NCBI GenBank assembly: GCA_046729855.1
Contig: JBKPHM010000145.1
Coordinates: 1-24,911 of the forward strand
Direction: 5' to 3'
DNA from: DATHSY01 sp046729855
Lineage (GTDB): Bacteria; Actinomycetota; UBA4738; HRBIN12
DNA: 24,911 nt
In this document: piece by piece, positions 7,199 to 14,766 of the stretch
Position numbering within the stretch: the first letter of the stretch is position 1
Layout: the number at the start of each line of letters is the position of its first letter
The notes under the pieces: generated by a model
What the model was told of the DNA's origin: nothing
Database searches by the model: none
The model's input: only the letters and a program-made list of their open reading frames with translations
Made by a program: the position numbers and the translations under genes

Positions 7199-8209
7199 TC
7201 AGGCGCCGACGAGGTCCGGCACGGCGGCCCGGCGTTCGCGCAGCAGCGCCACGAGCTCGCGGGTCATCCGGCCGAGCAGCGATGGCCCCTCGTACACGAG
7301 CGCCGTGTACAGCTGGACCGCGGTCGCCCCCGCCTCGAGGCAGGTCACGACGTCTGGGGCCGACCCAACGCCGCCGCACGCGATCAGGGGCACGGCGCTC
7401 TGTGTCGCGGTTCGGACGTCGTGGACGATCCGCGGGGTGTCCTCGAACAGATCTCGCCCCGACAGGCCGCCCTGCCCGGGGGAGAGGCGGGCATCAGCGA
7501 CGGGAAAGGTGTTCGAGCACGTCAGGCCGTCGGCGCCGCCCTCCACTGCGATCCGCGCGAGCGCCAGGACCACCTCGCGCTCGACATCGGTGCGGAAGGG
7601 CGGGAGCTTGACGAACAACGGCGTCGACCGGCGCGATCCGAGCTCGCGGAGCAGCGAGGCGAGGTGCTCTTCGTTGTCGCGGTCGCGTCCCCACGAGACG
7701 TTCGGGCAGCTCGAGTTCAGCTCGATCGCCCGCACGTGTGGCTCGAGGAGCGCGTGCGTCGCGATGACGTTCGGCACGTCCTCGTCGGCGATGCTCGCGA
7801 TACGAGGCACGTCCGACCGTGGCCGGAAGAGCGCCCGCGCGGCGGCCTCGGCTCCGGGGTTCGGCAGCCCCATCGCGTTCACGAGCGAACGCCGTTCGGG
7901 CAGCCGTGCGATGCGCGGCGACGCGTTCCCGTCCCGCGATTCGCGCGTGATCGTCCCGCCGACGACGTACCCGAACCCGACCCGCCCGAGCGCGTCCAGG
8001 CGCCGGCACGCCTTGTCGAACCCGGCGGCCAGTCCTATCGGGTTGCCAAGCTCGATCCCGGCGAGCGTGACGCGAAGCGACGGGTCCTCGACGGCGCCGC
8101 CGATCCGTTCCCACCGCGCCGGCAGGCCCAACAGCGCGAGCGCGAGGTGGTGCGCCCGTTCGGGCGGGAGCCGCAGCAGCGCCTTCGCGACTGCCGTCGG
8201 GACGCCCAT
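7199..8209 (-). CDS. pyrD: Dihydroorotate dehydrogenase, class 2-like with Cys at the base position
   Basis: An FMN enzyme that oxidises dihydroorotate to orotate in pyrimidine synthesis, 336 residues. The N-terminal helix pair (ALLRLPPERAHHLALALLGL) is the membrane/quinone-binding extension typical of class 2 enzymes. NPIGLAAGFDK, GYVVGGTITRE, NAMGLPNPGA, FVKLPPF, LTCSNT and IACGGVGSAPD supply the barrel and flavin site. The catalytic-base segment reads LNSSCPNV, with Cys168 where class 2 enzymes have Ser (NVSSPNT); Cys is the class 1 residue. ATG 8209 is 7 nt after a TAGCAT box. An earlier ATG (8230) would overlap the pyrE start codon and include the promoter core, so it is less likely. It diverges from pyrE. 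Confidence 0.9.
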   Translation of the reverse strand: MGVPTAVAKALLRLPPERAHHLALALLGLPARWERIGGAVEDPSLRVTLAGIELGNPIGLAAGFDKACRRLDALGRVGFGYVVGGTITRESRDGNASPRIARLPERRSLVNAMGLPNPGAEAAARALFRPRSDVPRIASIADEDVPNVIATHALLEPHVRAIELNSSCPNVSWGRDRDNEEHLASLLRELGSRRSTPLFVKLPPFRTDVEREVVLALARIAVEGGADGLTCSNTFPVADARLSPGQGGLSGRDLFEDTPRIVHDVRTATQSAVPLIACGGVGSAPDVVTCLEAGATAVQLYTALVYEGPSLLGRMTRELVALLRERRAAVPDLVGA

Positions 8210-8215
8210 CGCGCC

Positions 8216-8222
8216 TATGCTA
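8216..8222. promoter_or_regulatory. Shared divergent -10 core of pyrD and pyrE
   Basis: The 7-bp core TATGCTA reads TATGCT on + (8216-8221) and TAGCAT on - (8222-8217). Exactly 7 nt separate each box from its own ATG: pyrE at 8229 and pyrD at 8209. The flanks are near mirror images (CATCGCGCC on one side, CGCGCCATG on the other). The whole intergenic region is 19 bp, so both mRNAs would be leaderless and any -35 contact would lie inside the opposite gene. Confidence 0.6.
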
Positions 8223-8228
8223 CGCGCC

Positions 8229-8738
8229 ATGTCCGACCTCGCCGAGCGGCTGCTGCGGGCCAGTGAGCTGCGCGGTGACTTCGTGCTTTCGTCCGGCCAA
8301 CGCTCGAACATCTACTTCGACAAGTTCCGGTTCCTGACGGATCCTCCACTGCTCCGCGAGCTGGCCGCCGCGATCGCCGAACTCATCCCAGCGGGCATCA
8401 CGCACCTCGCGGCGCCCGAGGGCGCAGCGACGCTGCTGGTCGCGGCCGTCGCGCTGGAGACGCACCTCCCGATCGCGGTCGTGCGCAAGGAGCCGAAGGC
8501 GTACGGGACGATGTCGCAGGTCGAGGGGCACGCCCCGCCGGGCGCGATGGTCGCGTTGATCGAGGACGTCTCGACCACCGGTCGTCAGGTCGTGCGCGCG
8601 GCGAAGGCGCTCGAGGCGCAGAGCTGCGAGATCGGCATCGTCCTTCTCGCGATCGACCGCGGCGGCGGCAGGACGCTGCGCGATGCGGGGTACTGGGTGA
8701 AGAGCGTCGTCGAGACGGAGCCTCAGACCGAGGACTGA
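8229..8738 (+). CDS. pyrE: Orotate phosphoribosyltransferase
   Basis: PyrE joins orotate to PRPP to give orotidine 5'-phosphate, the step after PyrD. The 169-residue protein has the family's N-terminal LSSGQRSNIYFDKFRFLTDP, the APEGAATLLVAAVA nucleotide region, the RKEPKAYGT lysine loop and the PRPP-binding loop ALIEDVSTTGRQV. The usual loop is VEDVVTTG, so the match is good. It is slightly shorter than many PyrE proteins. ATG 8229 is fixed by the TATGCT box 7 nt upstream. The same frame is open far upstream but that stretch is antisense to pyrD and the pot genes. Its end overlaps the convergent methyltransferase gene by 16 bp. Confidence 0.9.
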   Translation: MSDLAERLLRASELRGDFVLSSGQRSNIYFDKFRFLTDPPLLRELAAAIAELIPAGITHLAAPEGAATLLVAAVALETHLPIAVVRKEPKAYGTMSQVEGHAPPGAMVALIEDVSTTGRQVVRAAKALEAQSCEIGIVLLAIDRGGGRTLRDAGYWVKSVVETEPQTED

Positions 8739-9484
8739 CCCTCCACGGGCGCCAGGACACAGCGCCAGACCTGAAGCCGCCACAGCAGCCGGCTCCCACG
8801 CTGCTGGAGGTCGAGCACGCCCTCGCGCATCATCCGCGCGACCGCCTTCGACCTGGCGACGACATCCGGAAGCGGGAACTCGCGCGAAAGCAGCGAATGG
8901 AGGTTCGCCGCGCCGAACACCCGACGGGCGACCTCGAGGATCTTGCTCTCGGCCTGGATCGTGCCCGTCGGCAGATAGAGTCGGCCGCCAGGCGTGAGGC
9001 AGTTGCTCTCGGCGAGGCTCTCGAGCATCGCGGCGGGGAGCTCCGCGCCGGTCGGACCACCGGCGCGCCCGTCGGGGAACCAGCCCGAGACGGCGGCGAT
9101 CTCGTCGGGGATGCCGGACACGTCTCCGATGATGACGTCCGCCTGAACGTCGCGGACCGGCTCGAGCAGGCTCCCGACCCGGAACTCGCAGACGCCGTCG
9201 AGCCCGAGCCTCGCCGCGTTGTCGCGGGCGACCTCGACCGCCTCGGGTGAGATGTCGCACCCGATCACGCGGCCGGCGCCCAGGCGGGCGGCCACGAACG
9301 ACAGCACCCCGCTGCCGCACCCGACGTCGACGACGATGTCGCCGGGCTCGATCTCGAGCGCCTCGGCGATCGTCCGGCTGGTGTGCGTGGGAGCGAAGAC
9401 GCCGGGGTTCACGCGGAAGATGAACGGACCGGTTCGCCCCCGCCACTCGACCTCAGACACGTCAGACATCGCGCCGTTCGTCAT
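8723..9484 (-). CDS. Class I SAM-dependent methyltransferase
   Basis: A soluble 253-residue Rossmann-fold methyltransferase. Motif I is VDVGCGSG (about residues 52-59), followed by an acidic end of beta-2 (VIGCDISPEAVEVARDNAARLG). The motif IV region reads DVIIGDVSGIPDE. The N-terminal FRVNPGVFAPTHTSRTIAEAL resembles PrmA/PrmC-like small-molecule or protein methyltransferases. It has no NPPY, so it is not a standard PrmC-type glutamine methyltransferase. The acceptor is unknown. ATG 9484 is used; ATG 9469, five codons inside, is an alternative. It lies downstream of the DUF309 gene on the same strand with a 68-nt gap, and its 3' end overlaps pyrE by 16 bp. Confidence 0.8.
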   Translation of the reverse strand: MTNGAMSDVSEVEWRGRTGPFIFRVNPGVFAPTHTSRTIAEALEIEPGDIVVDVGCGSGVLSFVAARLGAGRVIGCDISPEAVEVARDNAARLGLDGVCEFRVGSLLEPVRDVQADVIIGDVSGIPDEIAAVSGWFPDGRAGGPTGAELPAAMLESLAESNCLTPGGRLYLPTGTIQAESKILEVARRVFGAANLHSLLSREFPLPDVVARSKAVARMMREGVLDLQQRGSRLLWRLQVWRCVLAPVEGQSSV

Positions 9485-9552
9485 GGTCGCGAGCCATGGT
9501 GCGCAGGCGAAGGCTCGACAGTCAAACCGACCCGGGGCGCATCGGGCCGAGG

Positions 9553-10044
9553 TCAGACGGTCGGGGCATGGTGGGGTGCCTGCGGACCCGGCTCGATCTC
9601 GCCCCGCTCGATCGCGTCGGCGTCGGCCGTGGCGGCCGAGCTGATCCCCGGCGCGTCGACGCCCCGATGCCCCGTCGCGTAACCCCCGACGCGCCGGGCG
9701 GCGCGCCGGAGCAGCTGGACCGCCCCGTGCCGGTTCCCGCGCAGCAGGTGGACGTACCCCGCTCCCAGCTGCGACAGGCCCTTGAAGAACTCGGCGTCCG
9801 GCGTGGAGCGGGCCTGCTTCCACGCCGTCTCCCAGGCCTCGTGCGCCGGGAAGAAACGGGCGGCGTTGAAGTGCTCCCGCGCGAGCCGATGGTTCTCCTC
9901 GAGCGGGAGCGCGTCGAAGTCCTCGAGCTCGAGGCGGTTCGGGGCGTCCCAGGACTGCGGCCGCCCCAGCTCGTCGCGCGGCCGCTCGGGCTTGTTGCGC
10001 CGCTCGCTCGGTGTTCCGGTCTTTCCCCTCGCCTCCTCCGGCAT
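9553..10044 (-). CDS. DUF309 family protein
   Basis: A 163-residue protein with the DUF309 helical-hairpin core: REHFNAARFFPAHEAWETAW, then FFKGLSQLGAGYVHLLRGN and HGAVQLLRRA. The His-Glu pair in HEAWE and the following Trp are family hallmarks. DUF309 has no settled function. The basic, Pro-rich first 40 residues look disordered, and the Ala-rich C-terminal tail ends at HHAPTV. ATG 10044 is preceded by TACCAT with a 7-nt spacer, which argues for this start over the longer open frame. Confidence 0.82.
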   Translation of the reverse strand: MPEEARGKTGTPSERRNKPERPRDELGRPQSWDAPNRLELEDFDALPLEENHRLAREHFNAARFFPAHEAWETAWKQARSTPDAEFFKGLSQLGAGYVHLLRGNRHGAVQLLRRAARRVGGYATGHRGVDAPGISSAATADADAIERGEIEPGPQAPHHAPTV

Positions 10045-10051
10045 ACCACCG

Positions 10052-10057
10052 ATGGTA
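10052..10057 (-). promoter_or_regulatory. -10 box of the DUF309 gene, probably leaderless
   Basis: On the - strand TACCAT is followed by 7 nt and then ATG 10044. This is the same geometry as pyrD and pyrE. It lies about 40 bp from the divergent AI-2E gene's own box. Confidence 0.5.
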
Positions 10058-10093
10058 GCGACGGACACGCTGGCGTGGTCCAGCGGCGGCCGA

Positions 10094-10099
10094 TACCCT
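10094..10099 (+). promoter_or_regulatory. -10 box of the AI-2E/GH38 operon, probably leaderless
   Basis: TACCCT is followed by 9 nt and ATG 10109, with no Shine-Dalgarno sequence in between. Confidence 0.4.
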
Positions 10100-10108
10100 C
10101 GGGACCAG

Positions 10109-11326
10109 ATGGCCGAGGATGACGCCCTCCACGAGATGGCCGAGGACGTGCACGAGGCGGCGCACGCCGACGACGGCGCGAACGGCGGGAGCGGAGGCAT
10201 GCCGTCGTGGATCCCGAAGCTGCTCCTGCTGGTCGTCCTCGTGGCGTTCGCCGCGTACGCCACGCTCCTACTGATCAGGAGCCTGCGCGGCCTGATCGTG
10301 ATGTTGATCGCGTCGCTGTTCCTTTCGTTCGCCCTCGAGCCCGCAGTGAACTGGCTCGCGAGGCGCGGATGGCGTCGCGGAGCAGCCACCGGGGCCGTGC
10401 TCTTCGGCGTCCTGTTCGCCGGCGCGGTGATGATCGCCCTGATGGTGCCGCTCGTCGTGGACCAGACGCTCGAGCTAGTGGATCGCGCGCCCGGCTGGCT
10501 CGGGGACGCCAACGTCTACACGAAGCGGTGGTTCGGCATCGAGATCACCGGCGAGAACATCGTCCAGTTCATCGCCGGAGCCCGCGCCGATGTCCAGCAG
10601 CTCGCGTCGAACGTCGCGTCGGTCGGGGCGTTCATGCTCGGGTTGTTGTTCCAAGTGTTGACGATCGGGCTTTTCACCTACTACCTGGTCGCGGATGGGC
10701 CACGGTTCCGAAGGACGATCCTCTCGGCGTTACCGCCGCGGCGGCAGCTCGAGGTGCTGAACGTGTGGGAGGTCGCGGTCGAAAAGACCGGCGGCTACCT
10801 GTACTCGCGCCTCCTGCTCGCCGTGATCAACGGCGTCGCCTCGTTCGTCGTCCTCCAGGTTCTCGGCGTTCCGTTCGCGTTGCCGCTCGCGCTCTGGCAG
10901 GGGTTCGTCTCGCAGTTCATCCCCGTGGTCGGCACGTACATCGCGGCCGCGATCCCGACGCTCGTGGCGCTGCTCGTGGATCCGTGGGCGGCGCTGTTCT
11001 TCTTGATCTTCGTGCTCGTGTACCAGCAGATCGAGAATTACCTCCTCAGCCCGCGGATCACGGCCCGGACGATGCAGTTGCATCCCGCCATCGCGTTCGG
11101 AGCCGCGCTCGCGGGCGCGTCGATCTCGGGGTTGCTCGGGGCACTGATGGCCCTGCCGACCGCCGCCGTGATCCAGGCGGTCATCTCGTCCTATGTGAAA
11201 CGTCACGATGTGCTCGAGACCGAGATGACCCGCGAACACGCGCCGGACACGGGGTCCCAGGCGGCGGAAGCGAAACCGCCGCGGCGTTCCTGGTTCCGCC
11301 GCGGCGAGGCCGGCGAGACGCGCTAG
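10109..11326 (+). CDS. AI-2E family transporter (PerM-like permease)
   Basis: A 405-residue integral membrane protein of the AI-2E/PerM family. The first 30 residues are acidic and His-rich (MAEDDALHEMAEDVHEAAH). Then come a paired hydrophobic start (KLLLLVVLVAFAAYATLLLI, LRGLIVMLIASLFLSFALEP), a large amphipathic loop, and C-terminal spans with the family motifs FIPVVGTYIAAAIP, YQQIENYLLSPRI and GALMALPTAAVIQAVI. The name comes from TqsA; members transport varied substrates, including ions, so signalling must not be assumed. ATG 10109 is set by the TACCCT box; the open frame further upstream is antisense to the DUF309 gene. The GH38 gene begins 3 nt after its stop, so they are surely one transcript. 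Confidence 0.88.
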   Translation: MAEDDALHEMAEDVHEAAHADDGANGGSGGMPSWIPKLLLLVVLVAFAAYATLLLIRSLRGLIVMLIASLFLSFALEPAVNWLARRGWRRGAATGAVLFGVLFAGAVMIALMVPLVVDQTLELVDRAPGWLGDANVYTKRWFGIEITGENIVQFIAGARADVQQLASNVASVGAFMLGLLFQVLTIGLFTYYLVADGPRFRRTILSALPPRRQLEVLNVWEVAVEKTGGYLYSRLLLAVINGVASFVVLQVLGVPFALPLALWQGFVSQFIPVVGTYIAAAIPTLVALLVDPWAALFFLIFVLVYQQIENYLLSPRITARTMQLHPAIAFGAALAGASISGLLGALMALPTAAVIQAVISSYVKRHDVLETEMTREHAPDTGSQAAEAKPPRRSWFRRGEAGETR

Positions 11327-11329
11327 CGG

Positions 11330-13498
11330 ATGGCCGAACGCATCTCGGTCACGTTGGTCCCGCACACACACTGGGATCGGGAGTGGTACGAACCGTTCGA
11401 CCGGTTCCGCGAGCGGCTGGTCACCATGATGGACACGCTGCTCGACCTCGCCGACCGAGGATTCCCGCACTTCCACCTCGACGGGCAGACCGCGATGGTC
11501 GACGACTACCTCGATGTGCGGCCGGAGAACGAGGAGCGGATCCGCCGCCACGCGACCGAGGGGCGGCTGTCGCTCGGACCGTGGTTCACGCAGATGGACG
11601 AGTTCTTGACCTCCGGCGAGTCGCACATCCGCAACCTCGAAAGGGGGATGCGCCGCGCGCGCGAGCTGGGGCGCGCGCTCGAGGTCGGGTACATGCCGGA
11701 CCAGTTCGGGCACATCGGCCAGATGCCACAACTGTTGCAGATGGAGGGCATCGACCGCGCGGTGGTCTGGCGGGGCGTCCCGAGGGCGATCGACACCACA
11801 TCGTTCTGGTGGGAAGCCCCCGACGGCTCGCGGGTCCTCACGGAGTACATGGCCTTCAGCTACTCGAACGGTGAGCGCCTGCCCTCGCTGCACGAGCCCG
11901 CCGACCTAGCGACCGAGCTCGAGGCCGTCGTCGAGCGCTCGCGGTCGTTCCTCCCGACGCCTCGACTGCTCGTGATGGTCGGCGCCGACCACACCGGACC
12001 CGATGAGGCGCTGCCCGAGCGACTCGCGGCCGCCGCTCCGCTCGCGCGGTCGCTCGACGCGCGCGTCGGCGGGCTCGACCGGCACCTCGACGGGCTGATG
12101 GCGGACGATGCCCCGACGTGGCGCGGCGAGCTTCGCTCGTCGGCGCGCGCGCACCTCCTGCCGAACGTGTACTCGGCCCGGGCGCACCAGAAACGCGAAC
12201 GCGGCCGCGTCGAGGCACTGATCGAGCGGTACGCCGAGCCGCTCGCCGCGCTGGTCCCGGGGTTCCGATGGCCCGCCGCGGAGCTCGATCGGGCGTGGCA
12301 GCTGCAGCTCTGGAACGGCGCGCACGACTCGGCGTGCGGATGCTCGCACGATCAGGTCGCTCGCGACGTCGACGCCCGGTTCGCCGAGGCGCGTTCGATC
12401 GGCGAGGCCATCGTGGCTCGCGCGATCGCGACGCTAGGAGCGCTCCTCGGCGCGCGAGGCACGCTCCGGTTCAACCCTTCCCCGTTCGAACGGCACGACG
12501 TCCCTCCGCTGGGATGGCGCGTGACCGACGAGCCGCCCGCCGCGGGCGACGAGCCGGTGCGGCTGGAGCTCGACGAGGGGTGGCTGCGCGCCGGCGACGT
12601 CCGGTTCACGCTCCGCGACGAGCCAGACGTCGGTGACCTGTACAACTGGTGCTACGCCGAGCGGGGGCAGCTCGCGTCACCGCCGACGGACGTCCGCCTC
12701 GACGGGTCGTCCGCGCTCGTCGCCTTCGACGGGTTCGATGCGACGCTCCGGGCCTCGCGTCGCAGGGACGAGTCGTTCGTTCGGCTCGACGGGGAGATCG
12801 ACAACCGACACCCGAATCACCGGCTGCGGCTGCACGTCGCCCTCCCGGCCGAGCCATCGGGCTCGGTGGCTGGTGCGCCGTTCGAGCTCGTCGCACGACC
12901 GCTGGCATCGGAGGGCAGCTCCCTCGAGCCGCCCTCGCCGACGTGGCCCGCTCGGCACGTGGTGCTGGCGGCCGGCATCGCGGCCTACCACGAAGGCGTC
13001 TTCGAGTACGAGCTCGACGGCCGCGAACTGGCGATCACGCTGCTCCGGTGCGTCGGCACGATCAGCCGCGAGACGATGCCCACGCGCCCATGGGCCGCGG
13101 GTCCGGGGGTCCTCACGCCCGATGCGCAGATGATCGGTCGCACGGCGTTCTCGCTCGGGCTGCGCGCCCATGCGGGACGCGACGACGTGCTCGCCGACTG
13201 GGAACGCTTCGCGCTCCCGCTACTCGACGCGCCGGCGAACGGCGGCGGGGACCTTCCTGCCCGCGGGAGCCTTGTCGACATCGCCGGAAACGTCCAGCTG
13301 TCGAGCGTCCGCCGGATCGACGACCGGCTCGAGGTCCGTGTGTGGAACCCGAACGACGAAACGATCCACGCGCGGATCGACCACACCGACGTCGACCTGG
13401 GTCCGTCGAAGATCGTACAGCTGTCAGCGGACGCTGTTCACGTGGCGAGGTTCCCCGGGCCGGAGGCGTGCGGGGGTGAGATCCCGCGGCTCGGGTGA
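11330..13498 (+). CDS. Glycoside hydrolase family 38 alpha-mannosidase-like protein
   Basis: A 722-residue retaining alpha-mannosidase of GH38. The catalytic domain has the zinc site HTHWDREW (12-19), GQTAMVDDYL, GPWFTQMDEFL, and the nucleophile Asp124 in YMPDQFGHIGQMP. The helical middle domain carries WNGAHDSACGCSHDQV (about 328-342), another conserved metal-site segment. A beta-rich C-terminal domain fills the rest. No signal peptide is seen, so it should act in the cytosol, like bacterial MngB-type enzymes that hydrolyse mannosylglycerate or mannosides. The substrate is not determined. The start ATG 11330 is 3 nt after the AI-2E stop, indicating coupled translation. Its last 75 bp overlap the convergent TRIC-type gene. 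Confidence 0.9.
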   Translation: MAERISVTLVPHTHWDREWYEPFDRFRERLVTMMDTLLDLADRGFPHFHLDGQTAMVDDYLDVRPENEERIRRHATEGRLSLGPWFTQMDEFLTSGESHIRNLERGMRRARELGRALEVGYMPDQFGHIGQMPQLLQMEGIDRAVVWRGVPRAIDTTSFWWEAPDGSRVLTEYMAFSYSNGERLPSLHEPADLATELEAVVERSRSFLPTPRLLVMVGADHTGPDEALPERLAAAAPLARSLDARVGGLDRHLDGLMADDAPTWRGELRSSARAHLLPNVYSARAHQKRERGRVEALIERYAEPLAALVPGFRWPAAELDRAWQLQLWNGAHDSACGCSHDQVARDVDARFAEARSIGEAIVARAIATLGALLGARGTLRFNPSPFERHDVPPLGWRVTDEPPAAGDEPVRLELDEGWLRAGDVRFTLRDEPDVGDLYNWCYAERGQLASPPTDVRLDGSSALVAFDGFDATLRASRRRDESFVRLDGEIDNRHPNHRLRLHVALPAEPSGSVAGAPFELVARPLASEGSSLEPPSPTWPARHVVLAAGIAAYHEGVFEYELDGRELAITLLRCVGTISRETMPTRPWAAGPGVLTPDAQMIGRTAFSLGLRAHAGRDDVLADWERFALPLLDAPANGGGDLPARGSLVDIAGNVQLSSVRRIDDRLEVRVWNPNDETIHARIDHTDVDLGPSKIVQLSADAVHVARFPGPEACGGEIPRLG

Positions 13499-14092
13499 CT
13501 CCCAACCCCTCCAGACAGAGACCCCGCGGATGACGCACACCAGGATCACGGCGGCGATCTCGGCCACGAGCCTGGGGACGTCCAGGCCGGCCACGAGCCC
13601 CAGGTACAGCGCCGCTCCGAGGACGGCGGCCGAGGCGTAGGGCGGGCCTCGTCGGAGCATCCTCGGCGGCGCCTCTCCGACGAGGAGGTCCCGGAGCACG
13701 CTGCCGCCGACGCCGGTGATCGTTCCGAGCAGGATCGCCGATGCGACCGGGAGGCCGCGCGACAACCCGCCCTGCGCGCCGATCACGCTGAAGAGTCCGA
13801 GCGAGACGGAGTCGATCAACGCGATCAGCAGCTTCACGCGGTTCGCCGCCTGCGCGAAGAATGCCCCAGCCAGCGCCGCGCCGACGACGGCCCACAGGTA
13901 CCAGGGATCTCGTAGGGCCATCGGGATCCGCGCGAGCAGGACGTCGCGGATGATCCCACCTCCGAGCCCGCTCACGAGCGCGAGGGCCACGATCCCAATC
14001 ATGTCGAGGCCACGCTTCTGCGCGAACAGCGCACCCGCCAGCGCGCCCGCGATCACCGCGGGCAGCTCGATCCACAGCGGCAGGGTGAGCAC
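13424..14092 (-). CDS. TRIC/UPF0126 family membrane protein
   Basis: About 222 residues and seven predicted spans. The internal repeat is characteristic of the TRIC cation channel (UPF0126, YadS/YicG) family: GLGGGIIRDVLLARIP in the first half and GVGGSVLRDLLVGEAPP in the second, each at a bend in a membrane helix. Bacterial members are trimeric channels for monovalent cations or small solutes. The start is uncertain: GTG 14092 gives the usual LPLWIELPAVIAGALAGALFA N-terminus, TTG 14104 is close, and the frame is open to ATG 14311 through a low-complexity stretch that I exclude. The 3' end overlaps the mannosidase gene. Confidence 0.85.
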   Translation of the reverse strand: MLTLPLWIELPAVIAGALAGALFAQKRGLDMIGIVALALVSGLGGGIIRDVLLARIPMALRDPWYLWAVVGAALAGAFFAQAANRVKLLIALIDSVSLGLFSVIGAQGGLSRGLPVASAILLGTITGVGGSVLRDLLVGEAPPRMLRRGPPYASAAVLGAALYLGLVAGLDVPRLVAEIAAVILVCVIRGVSVWRGWESPEPRDLTPARLRPGEPRHVNSVR

Positions 14093-14272
14093 GGCTCCGA
14101 TCAAAGCCCGATCCCGAGGGAGTGGGTGGATCCTCTCGGGCGGGAAAGCCTTGCCGCCGTCCGTCGGCGCAGCATCATGCGAACGGGGTGATGCGACGTC
14201 GCGGTCCCCCTGTGACGCTGCCGATCGCGACCGACGACGGACGTCGGGGCTGAGCAGCACGGGGAACCACAA

Positions 14273-14683
14273 GTGTCCGGACGGGTCGATGCGTCGCTCA
14301 GGCGGCTCCACGGCATGTTAGGAGCCCTCGACGTCGACGTTGTGGCCACGACGGATAGCGGCGAGCATGCGACCGACCTCGCGTGTCTGCGGCAGCCCCA
14401 CCTCGCACGGATCGACTGGGACATGCGGTACTTTGGCGGTGCCCTCACGGCCCGACTGATCGGCAGGTACGCGCCGGACGTCACGCCCCTGTTGCTCCTC
14501 GATCGAGCCGATACGTCGGCGGCTACGGAGTGGGGCAGCGACACGCCGTTCTGGTCCGTGACGAAGCACGCCGGCGAGGTCGAGCTCCGCTCCGCGCTCG
14601 ATTCAATCGTGCACGATGGGGTCGCGAGCACGATGGGCGGGCGCGCACCCGCACGAGCTGAACCCTCTCTCGGATACGGATAG
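14273..14683 (+). CDS. Receiver-like protein lacking the N-terminal strand
   Basis: A 136-residue protein resembling a two-component receiver (REC) domain. LHGMLGALDVDVVATTDSGEHATDL matches helix 1, strand 2 and helix 2. HLARIDWDMRYFGG matches the phosphorylation loop, with Asp48 at the acceptor position (D-x-x-M). VTPLLLLDRAD fits strand 4, and VTKHAGEVELRSAL places a Lys (98) like the conserved one. The first strand with its acidic pair is missing. The first usable start in frame is GTG 14273, and an in-frame stop lies at 14213. No output domain follows. It could be a truncated remnant, a degenerate single-domain regulator, or have a 5' frameshift. No histidine kinase is nearby. Confidence 0.45.
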   Translation: MSGRVDASLRRLHGMLGALDVDVVATTDSGEHATDLACLRQPHLARIDWDMRYFGGALTARLIGRYAPDVTPLLLLDRADTSAATEWGSDTPFWSVTKHAGEVELRSALDSIVHDGVASTMGGRAPARAEPSLGYG

Positions 14684-14741
14684 GGAGGCCAAAGCCCAGC
14701 GACCCCTTGTCCGTGTCGCAGTAGTCGTCGCGGTGAACGTC

Positions 14742-14759
14742 GTGGAAAAGGTGGAAAAG
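14742..14759 (+). repeat. 9-bp tandem repeat before the CMD-like gene
   Basis: GTGGAAAAG occurs twice in perfect tandem (14742-14750 and 14751-14759), directly ahead of the Shine-Dalgarno sequence of the gene at 14767. Confidence 0.6.
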
Positions 14760-14766
14760 GAGGACG

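Noticed and set aside
5919..8228. Long + strand open frame leading into pyrE
   Set aside because: It is antisense to potA and pyrD. Only the part from ATG 8229 has family signatures and a promoter box.
10109..11326. Quorum-sensing AI-2 exporter
   Set aside because: The family name comes from one member. There is no luxS, lsr or related gene here, so signalling is unsupported.
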